From positions 29,817 to 93,816 of the forward strand of contig CAKRHR010000006.1 of the NCBI GenBank assembly GCA_934339005.1: a stretch of 64,000 nucleotides of DNA. The letters are read 5' to 3'. The stretch is from an uncultured Catenibacillus sp. GTDB taxonomy: Bacteria > Bacillota > Clostridia > Lachnospirales > Lachnospiraceae. The notes beneath the pieces were generated by a model. It was not told the origin of the DNA. It saw only the letters and a list, made by a program, of their open reading frames with translations, and searched no databases. Made by a program: the position numbers and the translations under genes. This document shows, in pieces, positions 1 through 8,669 of the stretch (position 1 is its first letter; every line of letters begins with the position of its first letter).

Positions 1-995
1 ATTGCTTCCTCAATCCATCCCCCTGCAGAAGTGCCCTCACCAAGCCCGATGCCATGGCCGCCCTGCGGATATAAACGGCACAGATGCGACACATTTTTCT
101 TTTTAAGTGTTTCTTCTAACAAAATACTGTTATGATAATCCACAACCGGGTCATCCTCACACGCCCACACAAATGTTTTCGGGTAATTTTCATCAGCAAT
201 CAACTGTACGGATAACGCTTTGCGCTCATCCTCTGAACAATCTGATTTCATGAAATTTTTAATGCTGCCCTCATGCGCATATTCCGTCAGGCTGACCACA
301 GGATAACACAAACATAATTTATCCGGTCTTGCACTTACATCATCATAACGATGTGTTTCATCCTCCACACAATCATATAATGCCCCTGCCAGTGCGCAGA
401 GATGGCCGCCGGCTGAAAATCCCATCAAAATCACATTTTCAGGGTCAATACCAAGTTTTTCATGGTTTTTGCGCACAAATCGAATCGCACGCGTCACATC
501 CTGCAATGGCGCCGGGTAAATATCCGGATAAACTCTGTAATTTAAAATAAATGTCTGATAACCCATCCCACACAATTTTTCTGCCACAGGAATACCTTCA
601 TTATGGAATGCAACCCTGGAGTACGCCCCACCCGGACAAATAATAACACATGGGGCATCTTTTCGTTCAGATTTTGTAAATGGCACAAGAACAACCTTTT
701 CAAGTACCTTCATCTGCTCATCCGGCAGGCCACGCCAAATCGGAATAGAAATCTTTTCTCCGGCTTCTCGGCGTTCTACTAAAAAGTTGGCACAACGCAA
801 AAATCCCTCCGCAGGAAATGGTCTGCCCCAGGGTGTTTTCACGAAACGTATCATATTTTTCAGCTTCATTTTTCGGAACATTGGTTTAATATTCTGATAG
901 TAAATCGGATTAAAAATATAATCTATTTTTTTGCAGACACGCTCGTTTGCCAAAATATCGTTTAATGTATCATTTAATGTAAATTTCTCAGCCAT
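1..995 (-). CDS. alpha/beta hydrolase (acetyl-esterase-like), 3' end cut by window edge
   Basis: The reading frame opens at an ATG at 993-995 and runs leftward to the window edge without a stop, giving about 331 residues. An oxyanion-type PGGAY motif lies near residue 121, the nucleophile elbow GFSAGG near residue 193, an acidic stretch CEDDPVVD near residue 280, and a GGHG histidine near residue 314. That is the order of an esterase/lipase catalytic triad. There is no signal peptide, so the enzyme is probably cytoplasmic and acts on small acyl esters or deacetylates imported sugars. The family is seen in the motifs; the substrate is unknown. The C-terminus lies outside the window. Confidence 0.85.
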   Translation of the reverse strand, partial: MAEKFTLNDTLNDILANERVCKKIDYIFNPIYYQNIKPMFRKMKLKNMIRFVKTPWGRPFPAEGFLRCANFLVERREAGEKISIPIWRGLPDEQMKVLEKVVLVPFTKSERKDAPCVIICPGGAYSRVAFHNEGIPVAEKLCGMGYQTFILNYRVYPDIYPAPLQDVTRAIRFVRKNHEKLGIDPENVILMGFSAGGHLCALAGALYDCVEDETHRYDDVSARPDKLCLCYPVVSLTEYAHEGSIKNFMKSDCSEDERKALSVQLIADENYPKTFVWACEDDPVVDYHNSILLEETLKKKNVSHLCRLYPQGGHGIGLGEGTSAGGWIEEA

Positions 996-1173
996 TTTTT
1001 CATCCTGCCTTCTGTTTGTTGTATAAAACTAAAATAACCGGTCATACTATGATTATTCCAATAAAGCTTTTTGAAAAATCCCTTTAAAGTTTTCAAAATC
1101 ATCTTTAGTGGAATGCATATACAATTATATCATTATTGCATATGCGCAGGCAAGTCGTTGGACCCCCTCTCCA

Positions 1174-1357
1174 AAAGTAAAGTAATTCATTACTGTTTGT
1201 ACAATGTGTGAACAGTAACAGTAATCCATTTTACTTTGCAGCCTGCAAATGAACACAGGCATTCACACAACACTGTGTTCGCAGCACAGCACAAATGATA
1301 AGTGTGAATACTTATCCTCCCAAAGCAGGTCGGAATTCCCCCATACTTTCCGGCCTG
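1174..1357. other. block of four consecutive inverted repeats in the 996-1524 gap
   Basis: The 529-base gap between the divergent esterase and small-membrane-protein genes has no convincing gene. It holds four stem-loops in a row. The first pairs 1174-1197 with 1211-1237 (AAAGTAAA arms and CATTACTGTT/AACAGTAA). The second pairs GCCTG 1241-1245 with CAGGC 1256-1260. The third pairs ATTCACAC 1261-1268 with GTGTGAAT 1302-1309, with CTGTG/CACAG nested inside. The fourth pairs CAGGTCGGAA 1326-1335 with TTCCGGCCTG 1348-1357. No clear T-tract follows the last stem. It could be a structured RNA, a leader for the esterase gene, or a palindromic repeat. Confidence 0.5.
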
Positions 1358-1524
1358 TTTCCCATAAAATCCGATAAATCTATTATATAAAAATTTAAAT
1401 TTCCTATACATTTAGCCGCCGTTGTTGTATATTTAAATATAAATATGTCTTTATCCAATTATTTTTACATATTACTGAAAAAACACTGATAAATATTAAA
1501 AAACTACTCAGAAAGGAAATCTCT

Positions 1525-1770
1525 ATGAAATTAAAACGCATTTTTGCATGGATTGGTATTATTTTGCTGGCAGGCATGTACATACTTACCCTTGTATTCT
1601 CACTGATGCACGGCGAAGTCGCCATGGATTTATTTAAAGCATCTATTTACTGTACGATTATTATTCCTGTGTTTCTCTACGCTTACAATATGGTCTACCG
1701 CTATTTAAAAGGACGCGGCGAAGATATGCGCAGGGAGGCTGATGAAGCTGAAAAATCCGACAAAGACTGA
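1525..1770 (+). CDS. small two-helix membrane protein, function unknown
   Basis: An 81-residue protein starting at an ATG preceded by an AAGGAAA ribosome binding site. Residues 6-27 and 36-59 are two hydrophobic segments (WIGIILLAGMYILTLVFSL and YCTIIIPVFLYAYNMVY). They are followed by a charged tail rich in Arg, Glu, Asp and Lys. No family is recognised. It is a single-gene unit, closed by a hairpin terminator 15 bases after the stop. The codon pattern and ribosome binding site support a real gene; the role is unknown. Confidence 0.7.
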   Translation: MKLKRIFAWIGIILLAGMYILTLVFSLMHGEVAMDLFKASIYCTIIIPVFLYAYNMVYRYLKGRGEDMRREADEAEKSDKD

Positions 1771-1784
1771 TGAAGTTAATGTCC

Positions 1785-1820
1785 AAAGCGAAAGGAAATA
1801 AATTTCTTTCGCTTTCTTAA
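1785..1820 (+). terminator. rho-independent terminator after the small membrane protein gene
   Basis: AAAGCGAAAG at 1785-1794 pairs with CTTTCGCTTT at 1806-1815, and the stem is extended inward by AAAT/ATTT. A short T-rich run follows. Confidence 0.7.
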
Positions 1821-1950
1821 TAATCCCTTTAGATTTTTTAGATTGTTTTAATTCTTTGGACAAAATTTGGACACATTTTCACAATATAATAAAGTCATAG
1901 TAATGAAACAGACATTACTAGACAAACAGTTTGATTTTTTCATAACATTC

Positions 1951-1975
1951 GCCCAGCAGAGCCGCTCTGCTGGGC
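1951..1975. other. perfect 12-bp hairpin upstream of the CDF gene
   Basis: GCCCAGCAGAGC at 1951-1962 is separated by one base from its exact complement at 1964-1975. It lies about 165 bases before the cation exporter start, within the otherwise featureless gap 1821-2142. A T-tract is absent on the plus strand (CTCCCTCGTTTTA), so it is not a textbook terminator. It may be part of a metal-responsive leader, but I could not match it to the NiCo riboswitch core. Confidence 0.45.
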
Positions 1976-2142
1976 CTCCCTCGTTTTATGGAGTAAATTT
2001 TAGTTTGCCCTCTCACATTCAGGTTTTATGCACCTTTTTCCAGTTTCAAATACCCTTCTTTTGTTCGTTTTTACTACACAAGTTTTCTATTGACTAACAA
2101 TCAAATTGCATGCTATCATTGGTAAAAATTCAAAGAAAGCAG

Positions 2143-3111
2143 ATGATTACTGTGTCACACACACATTCAAAACATACAGAACAGCCGGATGATTTTTCGC
2201 ATACCGAAGCTGCGATAACTCCGGAATATGAACGCAGAGTCGTTCAGAAATTATCATTATCAAGTATCCTTGGTAATACCGTATTAAGCCTTTTCAAACT
2301 GATTGCCGGTATTTTCGGACATTCCGCTGCCATGGTTTCTGACAGCATTCATTCTATGTCGGATGTATTTTCGACACTGATTGCCATTGTCGGGGTCCAC
2401 ATGTCCAAACGTGCCGCGGACAAAGAACATCCTTACGGACATGAACGTATGGAATGCGTTGCTTCATTGATTCTTGGTGTCGTTTTATGCATCACCGGTT
2501 TTGGTATCGGTTATTCAGGACTACAGACAATTATCAGTGGTGAATATCATTCACTCACAACACCAGGTCTGATTGCACTGATTGCCGCCATTCTCTCAAT
2601 TATCTGTAAAGAGGCAATGTACTGGTATACAAGATACTACGCTAAGAAGATTCATTCTTCAGCATTTATGGCAGATGCCTGGCATCATCGTTCAGATGCA
2701 CTTTCATCTGTTGGTTCACTGATTGGTATAGGCGGTGCGATGCTTGGCTTTCCGATTCTTGACCCGATTGCCAGTCTTGCGATTTGCCTGTGCATCTTCA
2801 AAGTAACTTACGATATCATCAAAGATGCCTTAAATAAAATGCTTGATACTTCCTGTAGTGCTGATTACGAAAAAGAGATTGGTGATTTTATTAAAGCGCA
2901 AAAGGGTGTTTCTTCATTAGATATGCTTCAGACAAGAAATTTTGGCAATAAAGTTTATATTGATGCAGAGATTTCTGTTGATGGTAATTTACCATTATAT
3001 GAAGCCCATGCAATTGCAGAAAATGTCCATGCCGGCGTTGAAAAGCATTTCACTAATATCAAACATATTATGATTCATGTAAATCCGGCATTACACCAGA
3101 AAACAGTCTGA
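2143..3111 (+). CDS. cation diffusion facilitator (CDF) family metal exporter
   Basis: An integral membrane antiporter expected to move Zn2+, Mn2+, Fe2+ or similar ions out of the cell in exchange for protons. The CDF signature residues are present in the second and fifth helices (SDSIHSMSD and DAWHHRSD), together with the HPYGHERME segment after helix 2. A cytoplasmic ferredoxin-like dimerisation domain fills roughly the last 85 residues. The frame is open from an ATG at 2110, but the ATG at 2143 is the more plausible start because AAAGAAAG precedes it. The short N-terminal HTHSKH stretch could bind metal. The exact metal cannot be told from sequence. A bidirectional terminator follows. Confidence 0.9.
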   Translation: MITVSHTHSKHTEQPDDFSHTEAAITPEYERRVVQKLSLSSILGNTVLSLFKLIAGIFGHSAAMVSDSIHSMSDVFSTLIAIVGVHMSKRAADKEHPYGHERMECVASLILGVVLCITGFGIGYSGLQTIISGEYHSLTTPGLIALIAAILSIICKEAMYWYTRYYAKKIHSSAFMADAWHHRSDALSSVGSLIGIGGAMLGFPILDPIASLAICLCIFKVTYDIIKDALNKMLDTSCSADYEKEIGDFIKAQKGVSSLDMLQTRNFGNKVYIDAEISVDGNLPLYEAHAIAENVHAGVEKHFTNIKHIMIHVNPALHQKTV

Positions 3112-3192
3112 TGACACAGGTATTTATACCATGCCTGTACTTGTAAAAATGTTTTAAATTCTAATTAGAATAATACTTATTACAAAAGACAT

Positions 3193-3234
3193 AGGGCAAT
3201 ATATCTTCATACATAAGATATATTGCCCTTTTAT
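3193..3234. terminator. bidirectional terminator between the convergent CDF and HPr genes
   Basis: A 15-bp perfect stem (AGGGCAATATATCTT at 3193-3207 with its complement at 3215-3229) is followed by TTTTATAAT. It lies between two genes that face each other. Confidence 0.85.
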
Positions 3235-3269
3235 AATTTATTGTCCCCTCATGTCTAACAGGTTCTACA

Positions 3270-3333
3270 GTCAAACACCCCATCGTGTAAGTGCAAACAG
3301 AGCCTTGACCTTTGGCTCCTGACATCATATACT
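3270..3333 (-). repeat. dispersed palindromic repeat, copy A
   Basis: Read on the minus strand it begins TATATGATGTCAGGAGCC, and the TGA in that arm is the HPr stop codon. A GAGCC/GGCTC stem and a TTTGCACTTACACG segment follow, resembling copy B. The outer boundary is uncertain. Confidence 0.5.
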
Positions 3334-3606
3334 CGTCCGCACCGCTTCATCATCCACGCGATGCATCAGATCTAAAAGTGTTGCCAATGCTTTTTCTTCA
3401 TCCGGTCCGTCACAGCAGACTTCGACTTCATCACCCTTGCGCACCCCAAGACTTAACACACTTAAAAGACTTTTACCCGTCACGGTTCTGCCTTTGCAAT
3501 TCAATTCAACACTGCACTTAAACTTCAAGGCTTCTTCTGCAATCATGCCCGCCGGTCTTAAGTGAAGTCCAAGGTTGTCGCGAACAACCATTTTACCTTT
3601 TGTCAT
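3325..3606 (-). CDS. ptsH: HPr phosphocarrier protein of the PTS
   Basis: A 93-residue protein with the active-site histidine exactly at residue 15 in GLHLRPA and the regulatory serine at residue 46 in GKSLLSVLSLG. It accepts phosphate from enzyme I at His15 and passes it to sugar-specific EIIA proteins. Ser46 is the usual HPr-kinase site in Firmicutes for carbon catabolite control. Length and both sites match true HPr, although SLLSVLSLG replaces the more common SIMGVMSLG. The GAGGGGG ribosome binding site is strong and a sigma-A promoter lies at 3699-3728. No ptsI is nearby, so the gene is monocistronic here. Confidence 0.9.
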   Translation of the reverse strand: MTKGKMVVRDNLGLHLRPAGMIAEEALKFKCSVELNCKGRTVTGKSLLSVLSLGVRKGDEVEVCCDGPDEEKALATLLDLMHRVDDEAVRTSI

Positions 3607-3698
3607 GATGACTCCCCCTCTGCTGCTTTTGTCAATTCACCCTACTAAAAATAATCTCTTACCCCAAAACTCTTTAAATTCTCAAATTTCTTAACTAT

Positions 3699-3728
3699 AT
3701 TATATAAAATCTTCCTACCCTCCGTCAA
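3699..3728 (-). promoter_or_regulatory. sigma-A promoter for ptsH
   Basis: On the minus strand TTGACG (3723-3728) and TATAAT (3699-3704) are separated by 18 bases, about 95 bases upstream of the HPr start. Confidence 0.7.
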
Positions 3729-3731
3729 TGA

Positions 3732-3795
3732 CAAAATGCCGGAACGCATGAACCTTCGTACATTTACGAAACGCCATGCATACCGGCATTTTTAT
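3732..3795 (-). terminator. terminator after carAB
   Basis: AAATGCCGG pairs with CCGGCATTT across a branched loop holding GCATG/CATGC and TTCGT/ACGAA stems. On the minus strand it ends in TTTT. It lies just below the carB stop and abuts the ptsH promoter. Confidence 0.75.
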
Positions 3796-3862
3796 CATTG
3801 GTTTTATAATGGGGTTTATCAGATAAAATAAACTATTCGCACTTTTTTAAATTGCAGCCACA

Positions 3863-6800
3863 TTAAATTGTCGCCACATCCACAACTGTCAGATGGTTCA
3901 AATCTGCGTGTTCCATACTTGTAAGCAGTGCTGCTGCTGTATCAAGTGATGTCAGACATGTCACACCTGTTTCGATTGCATTTCGACGGATCAGGAAGCC
4001 ATCCCTGGATTTGTCACGACCAATTGTTGGTGTGTCAATAACCAGATCTACTTCACCTGCCATAATTAAATCAAGCGCATTTGGTGAACCTGCATCCAGC
4101 TTCTTAATCTTAATTGCATCCACACCATTTTCAATCAGCACATCGGCTGTACTTCGTGTTGCATAAATTGTATATCCAAGAGCTTTGAAGCGTTTTGCAA
4201 TCGGTACAAGTTCCTGTTTATCTGCATCCTTCACTGTACAGATCATCTTCTTTGTTCTTGGAAGATTGATGCCTGCACCAAGGAAAGATTTGTATAATGC
4301 TTCATTAAATGTTTTAGCAATACCAAGAACTTCACCTGTGGATTTCATTTCAGGGCCAAGGCTTGTTTCTGCTCCACGTAATTTTTCAAATGAGAATACC
4401 GGCTGTTTAATGGCGATATAATCTGCATTTGGAGCAAGACCTGGTGTATAACCAAGTTCGCGGAGCGTCTTGCCGCAAATAACCTCTGTGGCAATATCTA
4501 CGATCGGAATACCTGTAACTTTACTGATATATGGCACTGTACGGCTTGAACGAGGATTTACTTCAATAACATATACATCATTTTCATAAACAATAAACTG
4601 AATATTTAATAAACCTTTTACATGCAAACCTCTTGCCAGTTTACCTGTATAATCCACAAGTTTTTCAATAATTTCAGGAGACAGATTCTGTGCAGGATAT
4701 ACAGAAATACTGTCACCGGAGTGAATACCGGCACGTTCAATATGTTCCATAATACCAGGAATCAAAATGTCTTTGCCATCGCATACACCGTCAACTTCAA
4801 CTTCTTTGCCCATCAGATATTTATCAATCAAAATCGGATGTTCCTGAACTTCACGGTTGATAATGCGCATAAATTCTACGATATCGCTGTCTTTAACTGC
4901 AATCTGCATACCCTGTCCGCCAAGTACATATGAAGGACGGACAAGTACAGGATAACCAAGATGATGTGCTGCTTCAAGCGCTTCTTCTGTCGTAAATACA
5001 GTTGTACCGGATGGTCTAGGAATATTACATTTTTCAAGAATATCATCAAATAATTCTCTGTCTTCTGCAGCATCGACATCTTCTGCCTGTGTACCAAGAA
5101 TCGGAAGTCCCATCTTCATCACTGCCTGTGTCAGTTTGATTGCTGTCTGTCCGCCAAACTGAACAACAACACCGTCTGGTTTTTCAAGACGTACAATATT
5201 TTCAACGTCTTCCGGTGTCAATGGTTCAAAATACAGTTTGTCAGCAATATCAAAATCTGTACTGACTGTTTCAGGGTTATTATTCACAATAATTGTTTCA
5301 TAACCGGCTTTTGCAAGTGCCCATACACAATGTACAGAGCAGTAATCAAATTCGATACCCTGGCCGATACGGATTGGACCGGAACCAAGTACCATGATTT
5401 TCTTGCGCATCTTTTCGCCGACTTCGACTTCATTTTCACTGCCAAAGCAGGAATAATAATATGGTGTCTCAGATTCAAATTCGGCTGCGCATGTATCAAC
5501 CATCTTAAATGCAGCAACAATATCATTACGATAGCGCATTGCTCTGATTTCAGCCTCGCCCTTGCCTGTAAAGCCTGCAATGGCTTTGTCTGGAAATTCC
5601 AGACGTTTTGCTTCTTTTAATAAATCAACTGTGAGTTCTTCTGTTTTCAGACGTTCTTCCATCTTGACAAGCACTGCAATCTTATCAAGGAACCACATAT
5701 CGATTTTATTGATTTTATGAATTTCTTCTAATGTATAACCACGACGGATGGCTTCTGCTACACAGAACAGTCGTCTGTCATCGATATCATATAAATGTTC
5801 TCTTAATTCTTCATCGGATAACTGGTCAAATCCGCCATAGCTTAAGCTGTAAATATTTTGTTCCAGTGAACGCAGGGCTTTCATGAGTGCGCCTTCAAAA
5901 TTAGGGCAAATACTCATAACTTCGCCTGTAGCTTTCATCTGTGTTGTCAATGTACGTTTTGCACTGATAAATTTATCGAATGGCCACTTTGGAATCTTGA
6001 CAACCACATAGTCCAGGGCAGGTTCAAAACTTGCATATGTCTTACCTGTAACTGCGTTTTTGATTTCATCCAATGCATAACCAAGGGCAATCTTTGCAGC
6101 AACTTTTGCAATTGGATAACCAGTTGCTTTGGAGGCCAGTGCTGAAGAACGGCTTACACGCGGATTAACTTCGATAACACAATATTCAAAGCTGTCTGGA
6201 TTTAATGCGTACTGTACGTTACAGCCACCCTGAATGTCCAGTTCTGTAATAATCTTTAATGCAGATGTACGAAGCATCTGGTATTCTTTATCTGCCAGTG
6301 TCTGTGATGGTGCCACAACGATACTGTCACCTGTATGTACACCGACAGGGTCAATATTTTCCATGTTACATACTGTAATGCAGTTGCCATAACTATCACG
6401 GATTACTTCATATTCGATTTCTTTCCAACCACCAATATAACGTTCTACAAGTACCTGACCAACACGGGAAAGACGCAGACCATTACTTGCAATATCATGC
6501 AGTTCTTCCATTGTATGTGCGATACCACCGCCACTGCCGCCGAGTGTATAAGCCGGACGGATAACAACTGGGAAACCGATGCGTTTTGCAAATGCGATAC
6601 AGCTTTCAAGGTCTGTACATACTTCACTCGGTGCACATGGCTCGCCGATTTTTTCCATTGTTTCTTTAAATGCCAGACGGTCTTCAGCTTTTTTGATAGT
6701 TTCAGAAGATGTACCAATCATCTGTACATGATTTTCTCTTAAGAAACCGGATTCATCAAGCTCCATGGCAATGTTTAATGCTGCCTGTCCGCCAAGTGTT

Positions 6801-7063
6801 GGTAAGATGCTGTCAGGTTCTTCTTTTTTGATAATTTTCTGAAGCACTGTCGCATTTAATGGTTCAATGTAAACTTTATCTGCAATATTTTTATCTGTCA
6901 TAATTGTTGCAGGATTAGAGTTGACAAGCACAACCTCTACGCCTTCTTCTTTTAATGAACGACATGCCTGTGTACCTGCGTAGTCAAACTCTGCTGCCTG
7001 CCCGATAATAATAGGACCTGAACCGATTACTAATACTTTTTTGATATTGATTTTCTTAGGCAT
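3863..7063 (-). CDS. carB: carbamoyl-phosphate synthase large subunit
   Basis: A 1066-residue enzyme, full length for the family. It makes carbamoyl phosphate from bicarbonate, ammonia (channelled from CarA) and two ATP, feeding pyrimidine and arginine synthesis. Two homologous ATP-grasp halves are visible, each opening with a GSGPI(I/R)IGQ nucleotide-binding start (near residues 13 and 559) and each carrying VEVNPR(V/S)SRSS/SRT. The C-terminal MGS-like allosteric domain occupies about residues 930-1066 and contains VDLVIDTPT. The gene overlaps the end of carA by 8 bases, which implies translational coupling. No other pyr or arg gene is adjacent. Confidence 0.98.
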   Translation of the reverse strand: MPKKINIKKVLVIGSGPIIIGQAAEFDYAGTQACRSLKEEGVEVVLVNSNPATIMTDKNIADKVYIEPLNATVLQKIIKKEEPDSILPTLGGQAALNIAMELDESGFLRENHVQMIGTSSETIKKAEDRLAFKETMEKIGEPCAPSEVCTDLESCIAFAKRIGFPVVIRPAYTLGGSGGGIAHTMEELHDIASNGLRLSRVGQVLVERYIGGWKEIEYEVIRDSYGNCITVCNMENIDPVGVHTGDSIVVAPSQTLADKEYQMLRTSALKIITELDIQGGCNVQYALNPDSFEYCVIEVNPRVSRSSALASKATGYPIAKVAAKIALGYALDEIKNAVTGKTYASFEPALDYVVVKIPKWPFDKFISAKRTLTTQMKATGEVMSICPNFEGALMKALRSLEQNIYSLSYGGFDQLSDEELREHLYDIDDRRLFCVAEAIRRGYTLEEIHKINKIDMWFLDKIAVLVKMEERLKTEELTVDLLKEAKRLEFPDKAIAGFTGKGEAEIRAMRYRNDIVAAFKMVDTCAAEFESETPYYYSCFGSENEVEVGEKMRKKIMVLGSGPIRIGQGIEFDYCSVHCVWALAKAGYETIIVNNNPETVSTDFDIADKLYFEPLTPEDVENIVRLEKPDGVVVQFGGQTAIKLTQAVMKMGLPILGTQAEDVDAAEDRELFDDILEKCNIPRPSGTTVFTTEEALEAAHHLGYPVLVRPSYVLGGQGMQIAVKDSDIVEFMRIINREVQEHPILIDKYLMGKEVEVDGVCDGKDILIPGIMEHIERAGIHSGDSISVYPAQNLSPEIIEKLVDYTGKLARGLHVKGLLNIQFIVYENDVYVIEVNPRSSRTVPYISKVTGIPIVDIATEVICGKTLRELGYTPGLAPNADYIAIKQPVFSFEKLRGAETSLGPEMKSTGEVLGIAKTFNEALYKSFLGAGINLPRTKKMICTVKDADKQELVPIAKRFKALGYTIYATRSTADVLIENGVDAIKIKKLDAGSPNALDLIMAGEVDLVIDTPTIGRDKSRDGFLIRRNAIETGVTCLTSLDTAAALLTSMEHADLNHLTVVDVATI

Positions 7064-8135
7064 CTTTTGAAACCTCCATCATGTTAATGAATTTGTCAAA
7101 AAGGAATCCTGTATCCTGTGGGCCTCCGCAGGCTTCCGGATGAAACTGTACTGTAAATACATTTTTACCAAGATAATGCAGACCTTCTGTTGTACCATCG
7201 TTAGCATTGACGAAGCTGACTTCTGCTACAGCTTCAGGAACTGTTTTATTGGCAACAACATAGCCATGATTCTGTGTTGAAATGTATACACGGCCTGTGC
7301 GGATATCCTTCACCGGATGATTAGCACCTCTGTGTCCCCATTTCATTTTTCTTGTATCTGCACCATTTGCCAGTGCCATCAACTGGTGTCCAAGGCAAAT
7401 ACCGAAAATCGGAATATCTGTATTATAAAGTTTTTTGATTTCTTCAATAATCTCACCGCAGTCCTTCGGATCTCCAGGGCCATTTGAAAGCATAATGCCA
7501 TCCGGATTTGCAGCAATAATTTCTTCAGCTTTTGTGTATGCAGGATAAATGGTCACTTCACAGCCGCGCTTATTTAATTCATTGCCAATATTGCGTTTTG
7601 CACCAAAATCCATCAGCGCAACTTTAAATCCATCACCCGGAAGTACACTGATTTCATCACATGTGACTTTTTTGACAACATCGTGAGCTTTAAATGCTTT
7701 GATACGAGGAAGGACCTCCTCAAGAGAAAAGTTTTCATCGGTTGTAATCATACCGTTCATCGTGCCCTGGCTTCTAAGCACTTTTGTCAGCGCACGGGTA
7801 TCAATGCCCTGAATACCGGCAATATCATGATCACATAAGAACTGTTCAAGACTGACCTGACTTCTGAAGTTACTTGGACATGTTGCCAATTCACGCACAA
7901 TGAGTCCATCAGGCCATGGTGTAGGATCTTCCATATCATCATAACAAATTCCGTAATTACCAATTAATGGATATGTCATGACTACTGCCTGTCCGGCGTA
8001 TGAAGGGTCTGTCAAAATCTCAAGATAACCTGTCATTGATGTATTGAATACGATTTCACTGATAACTTCTTTCTGAGCACCAATGCTTGTACCTTCATAC
8101 ACATGACCATCCGCAAGTATCAAAAATGCTTTCAT
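7056..8135 (-). CDS. carA: carbamoyl-phosphate synthase small (glutaminase) subunit
   Basis: A 359-residue class I glutamine amidotransferase subunit that releases ammonia from glutamine for CarB. The N-terminal CPSase domain spans about residues 1-150. The amidotransferase domain carries the nucleophile motif GICLGHQ, then NHGY and the catalytic histidine/glutamate in QFHPEA. The ATG lies after a weak AGGAAACAGGTGAT ribosome binding site. carB follows with an 8-base overlap. A candidate ArgR box lies about 190 bases upstream. Confidence 0.98.
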   Translation of the reverse strand: MKAFLILADGHVYEGTSIGAQKEVISEIVFNTSMTGYLEILTDPSYAGQAVVMTYPLIGNYGICYDDMEDPTPWPDGLIVRELATCPSNFRSQVSLEQFLCDHDIAGIQGIDTRALTKVLRSQGTMNGMITTDENFSLEEVLPRIKAFKAHDVVKKVTCDEISVLPGDGFKVALMDFGAKRNIGNELNKRGCEVTIYPAYTKAEEIIAANPDGIMLSNGPGDPKDCGEIIEEIKKLYNTDIPIFGICLGHQLMALANGADTRKMKWGHRGANHPVKDIRTGRVYISTQNHGYVVANKTVPEAVAEVSFVNANDGTTEGLHYLGKNVFTVQFHPEACGGPQDTGFLFDKFINMMEVSKDA

Positions 8136-8321
8136 CTTATCACCTGTTTCCTTTCATTCTGCGTTTTTTGCTGCATTTGTATGTTTCTTTTGTTTGTCTG
8201 AGGTTGTATTTTTATTGGAAATTCCGTCATCAGGTCATCATTTGTTATTTGAAGTATCCGTATACGACTGTCATTTCCAACATATGTCAGGATTTATAAA
8301 TATAAATTTGCGCACCGTTTA

Positions 8322-8356
8322 TTTGTATAAATATTCAGTTTTTGTATAAAATTTTA
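8322..8356 (-). promoter_or_regulatory. candidate ArgR operator in the carAB upstream region
   Basis: The 534-base gap 8136-8669 holds no gene. TTTGTATAAATATTCAGTT at 8322-8340 (minus strand CTGAATATTTATACAAA) fits the Firmicutes ARG box pattern TGAATWWWWATNCA. A second half-like TTTGTATAAA follows at 8341. It is palindromic, AT-rich and about 190 bases before carA. An ATGCATA-AAA-TATGCAT inverted repeat sits at 8374-8390. The assignment rests on consensus similarity only. Confidence 0.4.
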
Positions 8357-8572
8357 AAAAAAAAGATATCTTCATGCATAAAATATGCATAAAACAAATC
8401 TTTCTCATTACGCCATCGCAATTATATTTTCCTAAATCTTCAAAATTATATCACACAATTTTTCGGATGGCAATAGAAATTTTTAATTTTTTTAAATTGG
8501 TCAGATTCTTCTAACTTATCTTTATGTTTTGATTGAATTTAATCACTTTTTTGGTCGGAGATGCATATAATA

Positions 8573-8646
8573 ATATGAGTATTAATAAGTCTAAGTTGCT
8601 CATTTTTGCAAACACGCATATTCTTTTGATCCTGACATCATATAAT
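8573..8646 (-). repeat. dispersed palindromic repeat, copy B
   Basis: On the minus strand it reads TATGATGTCAGGATCAAAAG, then TGCGTGTTTGCAAAAATGAG, and ends in TTAGACTTATTAATACTCAT, the degenerate opposite arm. It ends about 13 bases before the ribosome binding site of the next gene. Confidence 0.6.
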
Positions 8647-8669
8647 ATGATATTTCCGCGGAGGTGCTT

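Noticed and set aside
1190..1411. 73-residue minus-strand reading frame in the hairpin region
   Set aside because: No ribosome binding site or family. The frame runs through the inverted repeats, which create chance codons.
1867..2097. 76-residue plus-strand reading frame before the CDF gene
   Set aside because: Composition is AT-biased, it spans a perfect hairpin and has no start signal.
1867..2142. NiCo (czcD) riboswitch upstream of the CDF exporter
   Set aside because: CDF genes often have one, but I could not find the conserved core residues around the hairpin.
6335..6742. 135-residue frame antisense to carB
   Set aside because: Shadow of the carB coding strand with no independent start signal.
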